A stretch of 64,000 nucleotides of DNA from Hypomyces perniciosus (Eukaryota; Ascomycota; Sordariomycetes; Hypocreales; Hypocreaceae): the NCBI GenBank assembly GCA_008477525.1, contig SPDT01000010.1, positions 186,001 to 250,000 of the forward strand, given 5' to 3'. The position numbers were made by a program, and so were the translations under genes. The notes beneath the pieces were generated by a model, which ran no database searches, had not been told where the DNA came from, and saw only the letters and a list, made by a program, of their open reading frames with translations. Each line of letters starts with the position of its first letter. Position 1 is the first letter of the stretch. Positions 1 through 12,451 of this stretch are shown in pieces.

Positions 1-149
1 TGCTTCTGGCATTTAGGCGACAGCTTTAATCACAACACATTCTCTCACGGCCTTTTCATCCACCCCACGTGGCCTGTACCTAGAAGGTTTTGCAGCTTCT
101 CGCGCTCGCAACTAGAGCTCATGAATCCTCAATCATCAGCGCCGACAGG

Positions 150-934
150 ATGATGTCCTCAACGAACGAGGAGGATCCTTTCCTCCAGGTCCAACAGTAT
201 GCTCCCACCCTTGCCCACCCTATCGCAAGGCCCTCTTCTCGCTTACCCGGCTTTCTTGCAGAGATGTCCTCACCCAAATCTCATCCACCCGGCCCCTCTT
301 TGCCTCATACCTTCGCATCCGCTCCCTCGCCTCGTCCGCATCTTCTCCCGAACTAGCCTCCGCCCGCGCCGACCTCGAATCAGCGCTCTCCTCCCTGGCC
401 GAGGACCTCGCCGATCTCGTCGCCTCCGTCCAAGCCATTGAATCCAACCCAGCCCAGTTCGGCATCTCTAATCATGAAGCATCCCGCCGCAAGCGCCTTG
501 TCCAAGAAGTCGGCGCCGAGATCGAGGACATGCGCGAAGAGCTCGGTAAACGGATTACCACATCGACACCAGGCGACGGCGACTTGCCCGATCCTAATTC
601 CTTCGCCATTCCCGACGGAGATGCGTATAATGAGTTTGAGCAGCAGCAACAGGTCGAGATGATGCAGGAACAGGATAGACACCTGGATGGCGTGTTCCAA
701 ACCGTGGGGAATCTGCGCCGTCAGGCTGATGACATGGGAAGGGAATTGGAGGAGCAGCGCGAGATGCTTGAGGTGGTGGATGATCTGGCGGACCGGGTGG
801 GCGGCCGCTTGCAGAACGGCATGGCGAAGCTGCAGTATGTGATGCGCAAGAATGAGGATAGACTGAGTAGCTGCTGCATTGGCGTGCTCATCTTCGTTCT
901 TATACTACTACTGGTACTCTTGTTGATCTTATAG
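150..934 (+). CDS. TLG1: Tlg1/syntaxin-6-type t-SNARE
   Basis: Qc-SNARE expected to act in fusion of endosome-derived vesicles with the late Golgi. Two exons: 150-196 and 262-934, with a 65-base intron (GTATGC...TTGCAG). The joined frame is open and encodes 239 aa. The N-terminal half resembles the helical syntaxin-6 N domain. A SNARE heptad region follows at about residues 150-215, including the stretch DDMGRELEEQREMLEVVDDL. A Cys-Cys pair and a hydrophobic C-terminal tail anchor (ending LVLLLIL) complete the protein. Two ATGs stand side by side at 150 and 153 and I took the first. The gene is convergent with GLE1. The family call rests on domain order and the SNARE core. Another Qc-SNARE is possible but less likely. 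Confidence 0.85.
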
Positions 935-1263
935 TGGCGTTTCCTGGGGGGGTCTACTCCTACGAAAGGCAGGTTACAAACGGAATTGGGAGTTTTGGGT
1001 TGGTAGGAAACATGTCGTTAGACACGATTGATTCATTGTTTGTGTATACTAGGTTATATCCGTGGCATAAAATAGAAAATTAGAGGGCATAGTGTAATCC
1101 CTACAGCTCCGAGATACCCAAGGTCCTAACAACGCCTACTATGCAACTAAAACCCAACTGTGTCAGACATCGTGTTTTGTCTCCTGAACGCCAGTGCCTT
1201 AATGTGGTAACGCGTATATCTAGTTCTCTGTTTCGATGCGTTCTAGTCCGCTCGTTGGAGTGT
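935..1263. other. Convergent 3' intergenic region
   Basis: This 329-base stretch lies between the stop codons of TLG1 and GLE1. It should hold both 3' untranslated regions. I see no open frame or repeat of note. Confidence 0.6.
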
Positions 1264-2947
1264 TCAACTCAAGACCAATCCATCGGATAGTAGCAATTCT
1301 GCCATGGCCCGCAACGATTGTGCTGCGGCTGCGTTCGCCGGGGCCTTCTTGGGGAACTCAACCAGGGCCAGACGCAACGCAGCAACAGCGGCATTTCCGT
1401 AAAAGTTGAGGAACCGTTGCTCATGGCCCTCGATCATTGCTCGGAGGACCACGTATTGCGTATTGGAGGTCTCGTTGGCTGGGGTATTGACTATACCAGC
1501 CAAGGCTTTCCAGTAATGCGTTGGCGGATACGGATTGACCTTTGAAGTCTTGCTGAAGTCGCGAAGTGAGACAGATGCAAATCCTGCACCTAGACCGGCC
1601 ATCCGATCGTTATGGGTTTGCTCGGTTATCCAGCCAGGGCCATCTTTCTTCCATCCTATGGCGAGTCTGCCCCTTTCTGTTTTATCATTTCCTCTCATGC
1701 CAAACAGGACCGGGCATACGATCCGAAGCTTGGCCATGAGGATATCAATTAGGGATTCTCCCCGCCACTGGAAATCCTTGTGGGAGAAGATGTGAGCGGC
1801 GAAGACACCAATTGGGTCTGCAGCTTTGGGGTTTGCACTACATTCATTGATGAATTGGTTTATGATGCCCTTAGCGCAAATGTTCATGAGATAAATGAAC
1901 AGAGATGGCAGCGTGGCGTCATTGTTAGGAACACCATCAACTGGTTGTCGTGGTCCCGCGACAAATCGACCGACTTCAATCGGGGCACTTGGGACACGGC
2001 CTTCAAGCGCTTCCTTTAGAGCTGTCGTGATTTTGGTGATCTGTCTACTGTTAGAAACCAAAGAACCGGATCGCATGAAGACAACTTACGGGCTGTGCGT
2101 TGGCTCCTTTGCCGCTCGTGAGCTGCCCAATAGACACCCGAATCTCTCTGCGGTATGTCCCCATTTTACCCTTCAGAGGTGACCCGACCACTTTTGCCTC
2201 CGCCTGCAGCACTTGGCGCAATTTCTTCAGCTCCTTATGTATTTCGCTGTATCGATCCACTAATGACTTCTGTCCCTGAGAAGGGGTCGTTGTTTGGCTT
2301 TGGGCTGCGGGCGGTCGAGAGAGAGGAATCGATGCTGCCTGCGGTGTAACATGATTACCAAGCGTTGAATTGCCATTGATCGCAGCTCCAGGTTGTTTTT
2401 GAGCTGCGGGAGCAAATATGTTGCTCGCGGCTGGCTTGCTCTGATTGGTAAAGAGGCCGTTTGGTTGAGGGGCTGTGGTTGGTGGAGGAAGCTTGATCTC
2501 GGGCTGAAGCGGGTTTAGTTGAGAGTTGACAGGCTTCGCTGCTTCCTGAGCGTTTGATATCGGAACTTGAGATGTTGGCGTCGGCTCAATCCTCTTCGGA
2601 GGTTCTTTTGGCGGCTCCGGTGCGGGCTCCGGAGGTAGCTTCGGCACCGTCTTGGCCCTCAATTCACGGAGCCTCCTCTCTTCTTCAACGATGGCGGCCT
2701 CTGCCTTCAGTCTTTCCTGCTCTTTTCGCTCCAGCTCCAGAATACGTTGATGTTCCTCCTTGAGCTCATGAAGCTCGTATACTCGAATCGCCGCTTCTCG
2801 CACTCGCTCATGCTCCGCTTGTGCCGCCGCCAAGGCGTCCTTGTGGCTTAATTCATTGTTCCGGCTTTCAAAGAGAAAGCTAGACAACAGCCCTCGGTTG
2901 GGACTTGACAACAATTGACTCCTCCTCGAGGGAGAGGAATGCGCCAT
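1264..2947 (-). CDS. GLE1: Gle1 mRNA-export mediator at the nuclear pore
   Basis: Gle1, with inositol hexakisphosphate, activates the DEAD-box helicase Dbp5 on the cytoplasmic face of the nuclear pore during mRNA export. Two exons on the minus strand: 2947-2090 and 2040-1264. The 49-base intron has a GTAAGT donor and phase 0. The protein is 544 aa. Residues about 38-100 form a long charged coiled coil (Glu/Arg/Lys-rich). Then comes a Pro-rich, low-complexity linker. The C-terminal 270 residues are the HEAT-like GLE1 domain, with stretches such as FAAHIFSHKDFQWRGES and RLAIGWKKDGPGWITE. The start is the first ATG ahead of a Ser/Arg-rich leader. It is convergent with TLG1. Confidence 0.88.
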
Positions 2948-5667
2948 GTTATGGTACGCGGGAGGGAGGACGTGGCATTTGGGGTTGTTGATGGGTTTTC
3001 GAGGTGGGGGAAGACGGTACGAGCCTCGTCGCTAGAGATGGCAAGACTGAGAGGCACTTTGCGCGTTGAAGTTGTTTGTGGAACGGTCTTGATATCGGGA
3101 GTTGAAGCTTCTCACATAGGACTAGTATTTCAATGAAGGCGACAGGGGCTGCCAAGGTATGTTCTGCCAATCAACGTTTCCGGTACTCCCAGTGGACCCG
3201 GGCTCGCTGAAACAAAGTCCCGAAAATCTGGAGAGCTTGAGAGCCAAGCTGAGGAGCTCGCTTGGTCGGTATTTGTGCTGGTCCTGATGAGAAGAAAGGT
3301 GGATAAATTGAAACTAAGAAAATTATGGGATATATGATTATTTAGGGGCTTTATAAAATCGGCTTTATTTCTCTAAAGTCTAATCTTTGCGCTGCTTAGA
3401 GCTAAGTGAGAAGGGCGCATGCACTGTGTGCTTCATTTGGCGTCAAGTGACAGATGGGAGTTGGGTGATGCCGAAGACAAAGGCGGGATTGCTGGCCCAA
3501 GCTCCTCTTCCTTCTACTCAAGAAGTTACGATACGAGTACTTATAGCCTACGGAATGGCGAGAGAGATTTATCTCATAACTACTCGTACGTGAGTGCATT
3601 TCTCGCATGTACTGAGTACTCCGTGCTCCGGGCCTGAAATTCCGAGTGCTAGGGGATTGGGGCTATCCGTGAAATGCGCGGAACAGCTTACCCCTGCTTT
3701 GCTCCCTCGTGACATCTTGAAACTGCTCGACAAGAGACAAAAGCTGTGGGGTAGAAAGCTTTGAGGATAGGATCCCTGGTCCACGGATCAATGCATGACT
3801 TCCTTTGCCCCAGCAACGGCGGCAAGGGTACGAAGTAGGTCACTTGGCTGAAGCGTAGCACATATGAGAGAATGCGAGTGTAACTTGACTGACTCGCCCA
3901 AGTTCCAACCCGCCCGATATCCAAACTCTGGCATCTTTGGCATTTAATGAAACTAAACGAAATAAAAAACTCGTTCAATTTGCAGCAATTGATGGATTGA
4001 TGATTTGACAATGATGGCTGTTGTTGACCGAACTGATAAGTCCCAACCTGCTGGATATAATATAAGCGCACTCCATAGCGTAGACCAAGTAGCCCCTGAC
4101 TATTGCCAAGCAGACAGAAATGGCGCCACGATGGATGGTTATCTTGGGGGTTGCGGCCGAACGGGGGCGTACTCAACGTATCAAGGGCGACTCTAGAAAT
4201 TGGACAAATTAATAATTATTACCTGCTTGTACTACTACTATACTTGTATGAGTACTACATACAAGCACTCTCTGATTAGTGTCTGTCACCAGTGTTACGA
4301 GTCCTGACTTGGAAGCAAGGAAATCTGCAACCCAGCCAGTTGCCCTGCCGAAGGAGGAATGATACGAGGACATATTACATAGTCCATGACGTTGAGCATG
4401 AATGGATTTTATTCTGTGTGTCGTGTGACGCTGTGATGGGCCAGAATAGCGGGACTGAACGCTAGTGAGCTATGATTAACACGACTGACTGCTGATAGAA
4501 TCTCGATGTGATCTGCCTACGTAGCCCCTGTTGAAGCCTGAATGAGTAGCATGTACTCGTGGCTATCAATATCAGGATTCGATGATGGTATGGTGTACGA
4601 AGTACTGCTCAATGCCTGGAAACTTGCTTCTTGCTTCACAAATCAGGAAACTAAATAGAGATTCGTCGTGCAGGCGGCTGGCGCCGCCGCCAATGTACGC
4701 AAGTCTGTACTACAATCTCGCAAGGTAAAGGTAGGTAAAAAAAAAAAGTTTTGTCGTACGGCAGACTCGCTTTTGGAGGTTCAAAACGTCCGCCTCGTGC
4801 ATGGAACATGCAGTACAGTATCGTGGCGTTAGCAACTGCCTGGGCTTTAAGACTGCCTGCTCGCTAGCGACCAAATGGAGGCAACTGACGGACTTTGCAC
4901 AAAGCAGCAGAGCAGCAGAGCAGCAAATTCAGCAACCGTGAGCTATCAATGCTCTGTCTTAGCAGCTTCTGCGTCATGGTGAGGTGAACAAGGCCAAGCA
5001 GCTTGCGGACGATGCCATCCACACTGGAGTTAGGCAGGGCTATTGCTCATTAGGCTACTATTAATACCTGTAAGCAGTGGCTCTACTCCGTACCTCCGGC
5101 GTACTCGTAGTGTCGCTGCGGATGGGCACAATGTTTCGCCGTGGGCGGTCGAAGCCGCTGCTGCCCCGAAGCGTGGCGCGCACCAACAGCGGCTAGTGAG
5201 CGAGCGTCAGTGGCCTAACCACCCCCAACTCTGCCCCCCAGCTCCCCAAGCACCCGGACCTCAACTAATATCCTGGCACACATACACATCAACTCTCTCT
5301 CCATCCTCCCACGTCCACAGTCTCTCGCAAGGAGCTGGACTTCCCATCCCATCCCATCCATCCTTACCTTCTCTTCTTCACCCGTCCATCTGCCCGTTAA
5401 CCGACTCCTTCCTTTTCAACACTCCTTGGCTCTGCCGGGCTCGCTTGAAATCAACCGCATCGACCCTCCTTTGGCAAAATCTGTCCTATCCATCCCCGGG
5501 GGCCTGCCACTGTCTCTTAGAGCCATCCTCGACACCACACCACAAACAATAACAAGCAACACAACGCAACCATCACGACCGCTTCATCGCTTTGAAAGCT
5601 ATCACCAACTACCCCTCACCTGTAGCCCGCACCCGACGTGCTTTTTAGCTGCCTCTGTCTGCCCGCC
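2948..5667. other. Upstream region of GLE1 and SSD1, no gene seen
   Basis: This 2.7 kb divergent region has only short, low-quality frames. It holds two copies of TACGAAGTA (3829-3837, 4596-4604) and one of TACTCCGTA (5094-5102). There is an A-run near 4740 and a short AGCAGC-type repeat near 4902-4925. From about 5280 to 5420 the plus strand is rich in C and T, as is common around fungal transcription starts, so a long SSD1 leader is likely. I find no RNA gene. Confidence 0.5.
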
Positions 5668-8600
5668 ATGGAGCAGCAGCAGCAACAACAGTCGCAGCAG
5701 CAAGCTGCTCCTCAGCAGCCCCCCGCTGGAGGCGTCCACGGTCCGGCCGGACGAAGGCTGCACATTGCGCATCGCAGGAGCCCTTCTGAGCTTACACCGT
5801 TGATGAGCATGTTTGCCAACCCAGGAAGTAAGTCATTGCTATGATTCCCATCCCATTGCTGTCTTGCCTGGCAGCTTGCTGGCGGCTGTCGTCGTTGGGC
5901 GCGGTGCTACCTCCGGAGTTGATCACACACATCACATCACATCACATCACATCACATCACATACATCTTCAACATTGATAGCTAACAGCTTTGTCTTGTA
6001 GTGGAGCAGTTGGCAATTCAGCAACAGATCGAACTCCTGCAGCAGCAGCAGCAGCAGATCCAGGCCACCCACCAACAATATGTCAACATGGGCATGATGC
6101 CCCCCCAGCCCATTGCCCCTGCTGGTGCTTTCAATCATTTGCAACCTATGGGCAACGCTTTCCAGTTTCCCGGCCAGATGCCACAACAAAACGTTTCGCT
6201 GGCCCCCCCAACCCAACCATTGTCACATCGCCGTAATCAGTCGGCTCTGCCCAACATGGGCATGGGTCCGCCACCAGCACCTTCCTCAGGAGCTTCCGGA
6301 TCCGCCTTTGGGAACTTTGAAGCTCCAGGCCATGGGCGTGAGAACGCCGGGTCTCGAGGTGGCCGTGGCGGACCCCCTGGTGGTGGCCATCAACGACGAC
6401 ATTCCCTAGCCTTGGCCGATGCCAAGAAAGCTGCCGAGCTCGCTCAGCAAAAGCGAACGACATCTGGCTTTCAATTCCCCGGCCCCGGCACTTCGGCCGA
6501 CAAGCCAGATGAGGAGAACAAGCCAGCAGCTCAGTCTACTCTCGATATCCCTGTGGCCCCGAGCTCCTCGCGTGGCGGCCGTGGCGGACATGGCCGTAGT
6601 CAAAGCATGGCTGTGAATGGTCGTGGAGGCCTTCGTGGAAATGCCTTCAACTTTGAGTCCGGTGCCGGTAATGATTTCCAGCAGCGCCGTGGCAGTCATG
6701 CTCGCACTGGATCTCGAAATTTCGAGGGTAACTGGCGCAACCAAGGACAGAACCAAGACCAATCTGGTAACCAGAACCAGTCATTCCAGCCTGGTCATCG
6801 CTCCCGTGGCTCAATGAACCAATCCATCTCGTCCATTGGAGGCTTCCAGTACAACCCCAACCAAGCCCCTGTCCTCCCACTGCCAGGGCAGATGGTCATG
6901 CCTCAGATGTATGGACAGCAGCTCAATCCCATGCAACTGAGCCAGCTTCAAGCTCTACAGGCTGCGCAGATGAGTGGCCAGCAATTCCAAGGTCTCCAAG
7001 GCTCTCAACATGCTGGACAGCTTGGTGGTCAGCAACAACAGCAGCGAAAGACACTCTTTACCCCTTACCTTCCTCAGGCGACTCTTCCCGCCCTGCTTGG
7101 AGATGGCCAGCTCGTGTCTGGTATCCTCCGCGTCAACAAGAAGAACCGTAGCGATGCTTACGTCACCACATTGGATGGTCTTCTGGACGCCGACATCTTC
7201 ATTTGTGGTAGCAAGGATCGTAACCGTGCCCTTGAGGGTGACCTGGTCGCTGTCGAGCTTCTGGATGTGGACGAAGTTTGGGGCCAGAAGCGAGAGAAGG
7301 AAGAGAAGAAAAAGCGGAAGGATATTACGGATACCCGTTCCGGCTCAACCAACCAAGGAAGCCAGGGTTCCGGACAGAACGACGAGGGCAACCCCCCCGA
7401 AGGAGGAATTCGCCGTCGTGGCAGTCTCCGTCAGCGCCCAACTCAGAAGAAGAATGATGATGTTGAGGTCGAGGGCCAGAGTCTTCTCCTCGTCGAGGAG
7501 GAGGAAATCAGCGATGAACAAAAGCCTCTGTACGCTGGCCACATCGTCGCCGTTATTGAACGTGTTGCTGGTCAAATGTTTTCTGGCACCTTGGGACTGC
7601 TCCGACCCAGCAGTCAAGCTACCAAGGAAAAGCAGGAGGCGGAGAGAGCGGCGAGGGAGGGTAACAACTCTCGCCAGAACGATTCCCGTCAGCAGGACAA
7701 GCCCAAGATTGTTTGGTTTAAGCCCACTGATAAGCGAGTGCCATTGATTGCCATTCCCACTGAGCAGGCTCCTCGCGATTTCGTTGAGAAGCATCAAGAC
7801 TATGCGGATCGCATCTTCGTGGCTTGCATCAAGCGATGGCCAATCACCTCCCTTCATCCTTTCGGAACTCTTGTGGAGCAGCTAGGACGCATGGGTGATC
7901 TTAAGGTGGAAACAGACGCACTACTGCGAGACAACAATTTCTCGTCAGACGAATTCTCCGATGCAGTCTTGCGCAGCGTCGGGTTCCAGGATTGGTCGCT
8001 GGCCCAGGAAGATGAGGCCGCCATTGGCTCGCGCCGGGACTATCGTGACGAGAAGGTAGTCACCATTGACTTCAATGGTGGTGCTGAGCTCGGCAATGCG
8101 GTACATGTCACCTCCCGACCCGATGGCAAGATTGATATTGGTATCCACGTACCTGATGTTGCCCATTTCGTCAAGTCCAACTCGCTTGTTGACCGTGAGG
8201 CCAAGAAACGTGGCACTGCAGTTCAACTTATCAATCGCTTCTGTGCATTGTTACCCCCGAAGCTGTCCGGTGAGGTTTGTTCATTTGTCCCAGGCGAAGA
8301 GCGTCTTGCTGTTAGCGTCGTGTTCACTGTGAACCCGCTCACCGGCACTGTTACAGAAGGCGACAGCTGGGTGGGCAAGAGTATCATCAAGAGTGTAGGC
8401 AAGGTATCGTTGGAGGATATCAACAAAGCGTTAAACGACCCCTCTAGCTTTGACAATGCTACTGTTCCGGTCAACACGTTTCCGATCCTTCAGGCTGTCG
8501 CCCAGAAGTTCCGGGAGGCGCGCCTGGGTGCCGGCAGCGAGCCCATCGCCCCCCTGCGTCTGTTGCAACAGTTGGATGACGAAAACAACCCAGTGCAGAC

Positions 8601-9963
8601 GAACATCTTCGACTCCAGCGACGCGCTGGAGCTTGTCGAGGAGCTCATGCACAAGGCAAATAGCTACGTGGCTCAGCGCCTGGTAGAGGGTCTGCCTGAA
8701 AAGGCTCTTCTCCGACGCCAGGCTGCACCTAACTCACGACGCCTCCAGACGTTTGTGGAACGCATGACAGCCCTGGGCTACGACATTGATGCCTCTGGAA
8801 GCGGCACGCTCCAGAACAGCCTGTTCAAGGTTGATGATGCTGACCTACGGAAGGGCATGGAGACGCTTGTTCTCAAGTCAATGCAACGAGCCAAGTACTT
8901 CATTGCAGGCAAGACTGCAAAGCAGCTGTGGTCGAATTACTCTCTCAACGTACCCCTCTACACTCATTTCACCAGCCCTACCCGTCGATATGCGGACATT
9001 CTTGTCCATCGCCAGCTAGAGGCGGTTCTCTCTGAGGGCAAGGTCGAGTTTCCGGATGACATGGAGAATCTGGTCAAGACAGTCGAGGCCTGCAACACCA
9101 AGAAAGATTCTGCGCAGAACGCCCAAGATCAAAGCATTCACATCGAGTCGTGTCGTAACATGGACAAGAAGCGACAAGAAGTCAATGGTGATCTTATTGC
9201 CGAGGGCATCGTCGTCTGCGTGTATGAGTCGGCCTTTGATGTACTAATCCCAGAATGGGGCTTTGAGAAACGTGTACACTGCGACCAGCTTCCGCTGAAG
9301 AAGGCAGAATTCAGGAAGGAGAAGCGTGTCCTCGAACTTTACTGGGAGAAGGGAGTTCCAAGCTCGGCGTATGTGCCTGAGGACGAGCGGCCTAAGGCCG
9401 CAGCCTCTCTAAGAATGTCAAACGCCATTGCCGCAGCACGGCAAGCGGAAGAGGCCGAGAGAGTCAAGAAGGAGCGGGAAGAGGCTGCTCGCAAACAGAC
9501 CGTCACTGGGACAATTTCAACTGATGACGTGGATGCCCTGTTTGATGATGATGATGATGATGAGGACGAGGACAACACGTCAGATGTGACGGAGGCGATG
9601 GCTGGAGCATCGTTGGCTGAGCGACCAACACAGAGTGTGCCTGGGTCACCCGCTCGATCGTCCAATGCGGGCGCTCTGCACCGCACCCGATCAGAGTCTA
9701 AGGTACCTGCGATGGAGGCGGTTGAGACGCGTCTAACGAACAAGGAGAAGTACTTAAAATTGTTCACACTGAGAGAGGAGGGTGGGGACTACATCCAAGA
9801 CGTGACTGAGATGACGAGGGTACCGATCATTCTGAAGACGGATCTTTCCAAGAGCCCACCGTAAGTTTTACACACAAAGTGGCTGGCCAAAATGTCTGAT
9901 ATACTGACAAACGTTTCTTATAGTTGCCTGACTATTCGGTCCCTGAACCCGTACGCGTTGTGA
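5668..9963 (+). CDS. SSD1: Ssd1 mRNA-binding translational regulator (RNase II-like pseudonuclease)
   Basis: Ssd1 binds mRNAs for cell-wall proteins and represses their translation. In yeast and Neurospora it acts under NDR-family kinases (Cbk1/COT-1). Three exons, 5668-5827, 6002-9860 and 9924-9963, encode 1352 aa. The tiny last exon gives the ending CLTIRSLNPYAL. The N-terminal third is disordered and rich in Gln and Gly/Arg, with several HxRxxS sites (S134, S188, S255, S291). Cold-shock-like and RNB-type domains follow; RNB landmarks include NRFCALLPPKLSGEVCSF and FTSPTRRYADILVHRQL. D743 is kept, but the usual acidic cluster reads ELGNA (749-753), so nuclease activity is not expected. An acidic D/E run is encoded near 9541-9582. 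Intron 1 holds a pentamer repeat. Confidence 0.95.
5931..5960 (+). repeat. (ATCAC)6 microsatellite in SSD1 intron 1
   Basis: Six perfect tandem ATCAC units lie inside the first SSD1 intron, about 40 bases before its acceptor. They are probably variable in length between strains. Confidence 0.9.
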
Positions 9964-11442
9964 TGTGGGTAGCTCGAATGACGAGTTGGTGGCAAAACGA
10001 AGGGAAAAAGAAAGAAGAGCGAATGGCAGAATGATGTAATCAAGAGAGGTGAAGCTGTATTGAATGAGGATGGCGGCAGGGGATGTGTGGTATATGCTTT
10101 ATACGCCGAGGTGAGTCAGGGCAGACAGACCTACCTGCGGACAAGCAAAGGATTGGCATGGCGATGTGCCTCGGTAGCGATAAAATGAATTCTCCCATCC
10201 AAACAGTTTGCCAGGGGACGTGTTGCACTAGGATGCGAATGGATGTAAAGAAAGCATACATAGCGAATCGCATGGACATGACGGCATTTTGGGGAAAATT
10301 GAAACGAGCTGTTGAAATTAAGCATAACCAAGAAGGACTGACTAAGAAATATCTGGCTTATAGACCGAAAGCATGGCCACTCGTGGTGAATAACCTATCT
10401 GTGTTGTGTCTCTTGTCCGGCTGGCAAGACGCCGAGAAAGTTGAAACCAGATTGCTAGATCTATCAATCCTGTGGCTTCTGAGTTGTCGGCCTTGTGTTC
10501 AGGTAGATTGCAGTTGTACGCTAGGAGATATTTACAGACGTTTCTAGTCCCATGATCCGGAGTCATGGCTTTCTGTGGCAACTGCGTTTGAATTGTTTTA
10601 GCCAAGACCCAAGTAGTCATATAATACTAGTAGATAAGCATGCTTTTGGAAACGGCAGTTGTGAATGTATACGGAGTATTCTAGATCGTGGTCAGGGTCA
10701 CAAGGGTACAGCACCATGTAACTGTATTTAACTTGAGCATAGCAGCTCCGTACTTCGTACTAATGCAAGGCAACATGAGATGAAAAAAAAGACGTCAATA
10801 GTCTTTTGAAACAGCGGTCCAATGTGGAAGAGAGAGAGCGCAGATGTATGTGTATCAGTAGTGTTTCGGAGTGCGGACCAGGCGCCGTTCCGAGGCAGAC
10901 TAAAGAGGGTGTGGGGCCGGTCCGTGGAGGTTCCGAGCGCTTTCAGGTTCCGGAATCAGGGCTCCCTATGAGGCATATGAAAGAGAGAGAGTATGTCTTA
11001 TGGGGTGTGAGAGAGATGGCTGAGACGATCGGACGGGTTCTCCCTGAGCCGCTTTGTGTGCCCCTTCAGGGTCACGCACAATGCTACCAATGCGCGCCCC
11101 CTTGATATCTAGGTATCGTCGTGTTAGTCGCCGGCATGACATAAAGAGCCATGTTTCCTGCTCTCCTCTCCTCTCCTGTCTTGTTTCTCTGCTTCTCCAT
11201 CGCTCACTCTCCATTGTCTCTCTTTTTCTCGCTGTTTCTTCATTTCGTGGGTGTCAAAAAGCACTGGCCTGCTTTTGCTAGTATCCCCTTCGTTTGTTAC
11301 GTTCTTTCATTTATACCCAACTATCTCTTTTTCGATTTCATACGGCTGGGTCCCGGTAACGTGAAGGGCGTATATAAAAGAGAGCTTGGATATAATTGGG
11401 ACCTTTCAGACAAGAGACGAGAGACGAGAGACAACACGAAAG
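9964..11442. other. SSD1 3' region and promoter of the Rds1-like gene
   Basis: No credible gene in this stretch. TACGGAGTA occurs at 10670-10678 and TACTTCGTA at 10751-10759. AG-rich tracts lie near 10830-10850 and 10980-11000. A pyrimidine-rich tract (repeated CTCTC) lies at about 11160-11230, just upstream of a TATA box. Confidence 0.5.
11371..11379 (+). promoter_or_regulatory. TATA box of the Rds1-like gene
   Basis: TATATAAAA lies 64 bases before the ATG at 11443, downstream of a long pyrimidine-rich tract. The spacing fits a short leader of a strongly or inducibly expressed gene. Confidence 0.6.
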
Positions 11443-12451
11443 ATGCTTTCACTCAAGACTACTGTCATCGCCATGCTGGCGACTATGGCTGCGGCTCTGC
11501 CTTCTCTGTCCAAGATGACGGCTCGACAACTCGGGTATCACAATATGGCCAAGAGACAAAACGCCGCTGCTCAGAAGCTCGGCCTCAACGACTTTGACAT
11601 TCTCCAATTGTAAGTCTCCCCGATACTCTCAGCATAGACGCAAACATAGCTAACCCTCAATCCATAGCGCCCTTACCCTCGAGAACCTTGAAGAGGCCTT
11701 CTACCGTGAAGGCTTCGCCAAGTTCCCCGACTCCGACTTCGCTGCCCTCGGCCTCAACGAGCTGCAAATCGCGGACCTCAAGCAAATCGGCTTCACAGAG
11801 TCCCAGCACGTCGCCCTGATCCAGTCCGCCCTCGCCCAAGCCGGCGTCCAGCCCGTCCAGCGCTGCACCTACGACTTTGGCTTCACTGACGCTCTCGCCA
11901 TGGTCCAGACGGCTGCGATCCTCGAAAACGTCGGCATCTCTGCTTACCTCGGAGCCGCGCCTTTGCTCGCCAGCCCTGCTATCCTGGGCACTGCCGGCTC
12001 GATCCTCACCATCGAGGCTCGCCACCAGAGCTCCATCCGTGTGTTTGCCGGGCTCAAGGCGGTTCCCCAGGCCTTCGATGCGCCTCTCGGTCCAAGGGCC
12101 GTCTTCTCCCTCGCTGCGCCCTTCGTCAAAGCGTGCCCCGAGGGCTCCAACCTCGTTATCAAACCCTTCCCTACGCTGAAGCTGGCTGATGCCGCCGCCG
12201 CCACTACAGTCGGCTCGACCCTGAAGCTTCAGTCCGACGCGGCCAAGGACGCCAAGTTCTGCGCCTTCACCTCTGGCGGCGTCATTCCTGGTGGCACCAT
12301 GTTCATGCCCTTCTCCGAGAACGACGGCTGCTCAGTCCCCAAGGGTGTTGCTGGTGTTACATACCTCTCGCTTGCCAGCAGCAGTCCTCTCGACGGCACG
12401 TTGACGGACGACATGACCCTAGCTGGCCCCATCGCCATCACCGTCTCATAA
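11443..12451 (+). CDS. Secreted ferritin-like domain protein (Rds1 type)
   Basis: Two exons, 11443-11609 and 11668-12451, encode 316 aa; the intron is 58 bases with a GTAAGT donor. A signal peptide is clear (MLSLKTTVIAMLATMAAALP). The mature part matches the Ferritin_2-type four-helix fold of fungal Rds1 and similar stress or starvation-response proteins: a helix rich in Leu/Glu (ALTLENLEEAFYREGFAKF), an ESQHVALI segment and a helix with an Ile-Glu-Ala-Arg-His-Gln motif. The Glu and His pattern could support a di-metal site but I cannot prove one. The C-terminal 120 residues look like a beta-rich domain. The exact role is not known. A TATA box and pyrimidine tract precede it. Confidence 0.72.

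Noticed and set aside
3688..4176. 162-codon open frame on the minus strand upstream of SSD1
   Set aside because: Random-looking composition, many aromatic and Cys residues without pattern, and no recognisable motif.
5043..5552. Long frame ahead of SSD1
   Set aside because: Pro/Ser/Thr-rich because of the CT-rich leader. It starts at a non-ATG codon. Probably untranslated leader.
10083..10547. 154-codon frame after SSD1
   Set aside because: It lies in the likely 3' untranslated region and the protein has no recognisable features.
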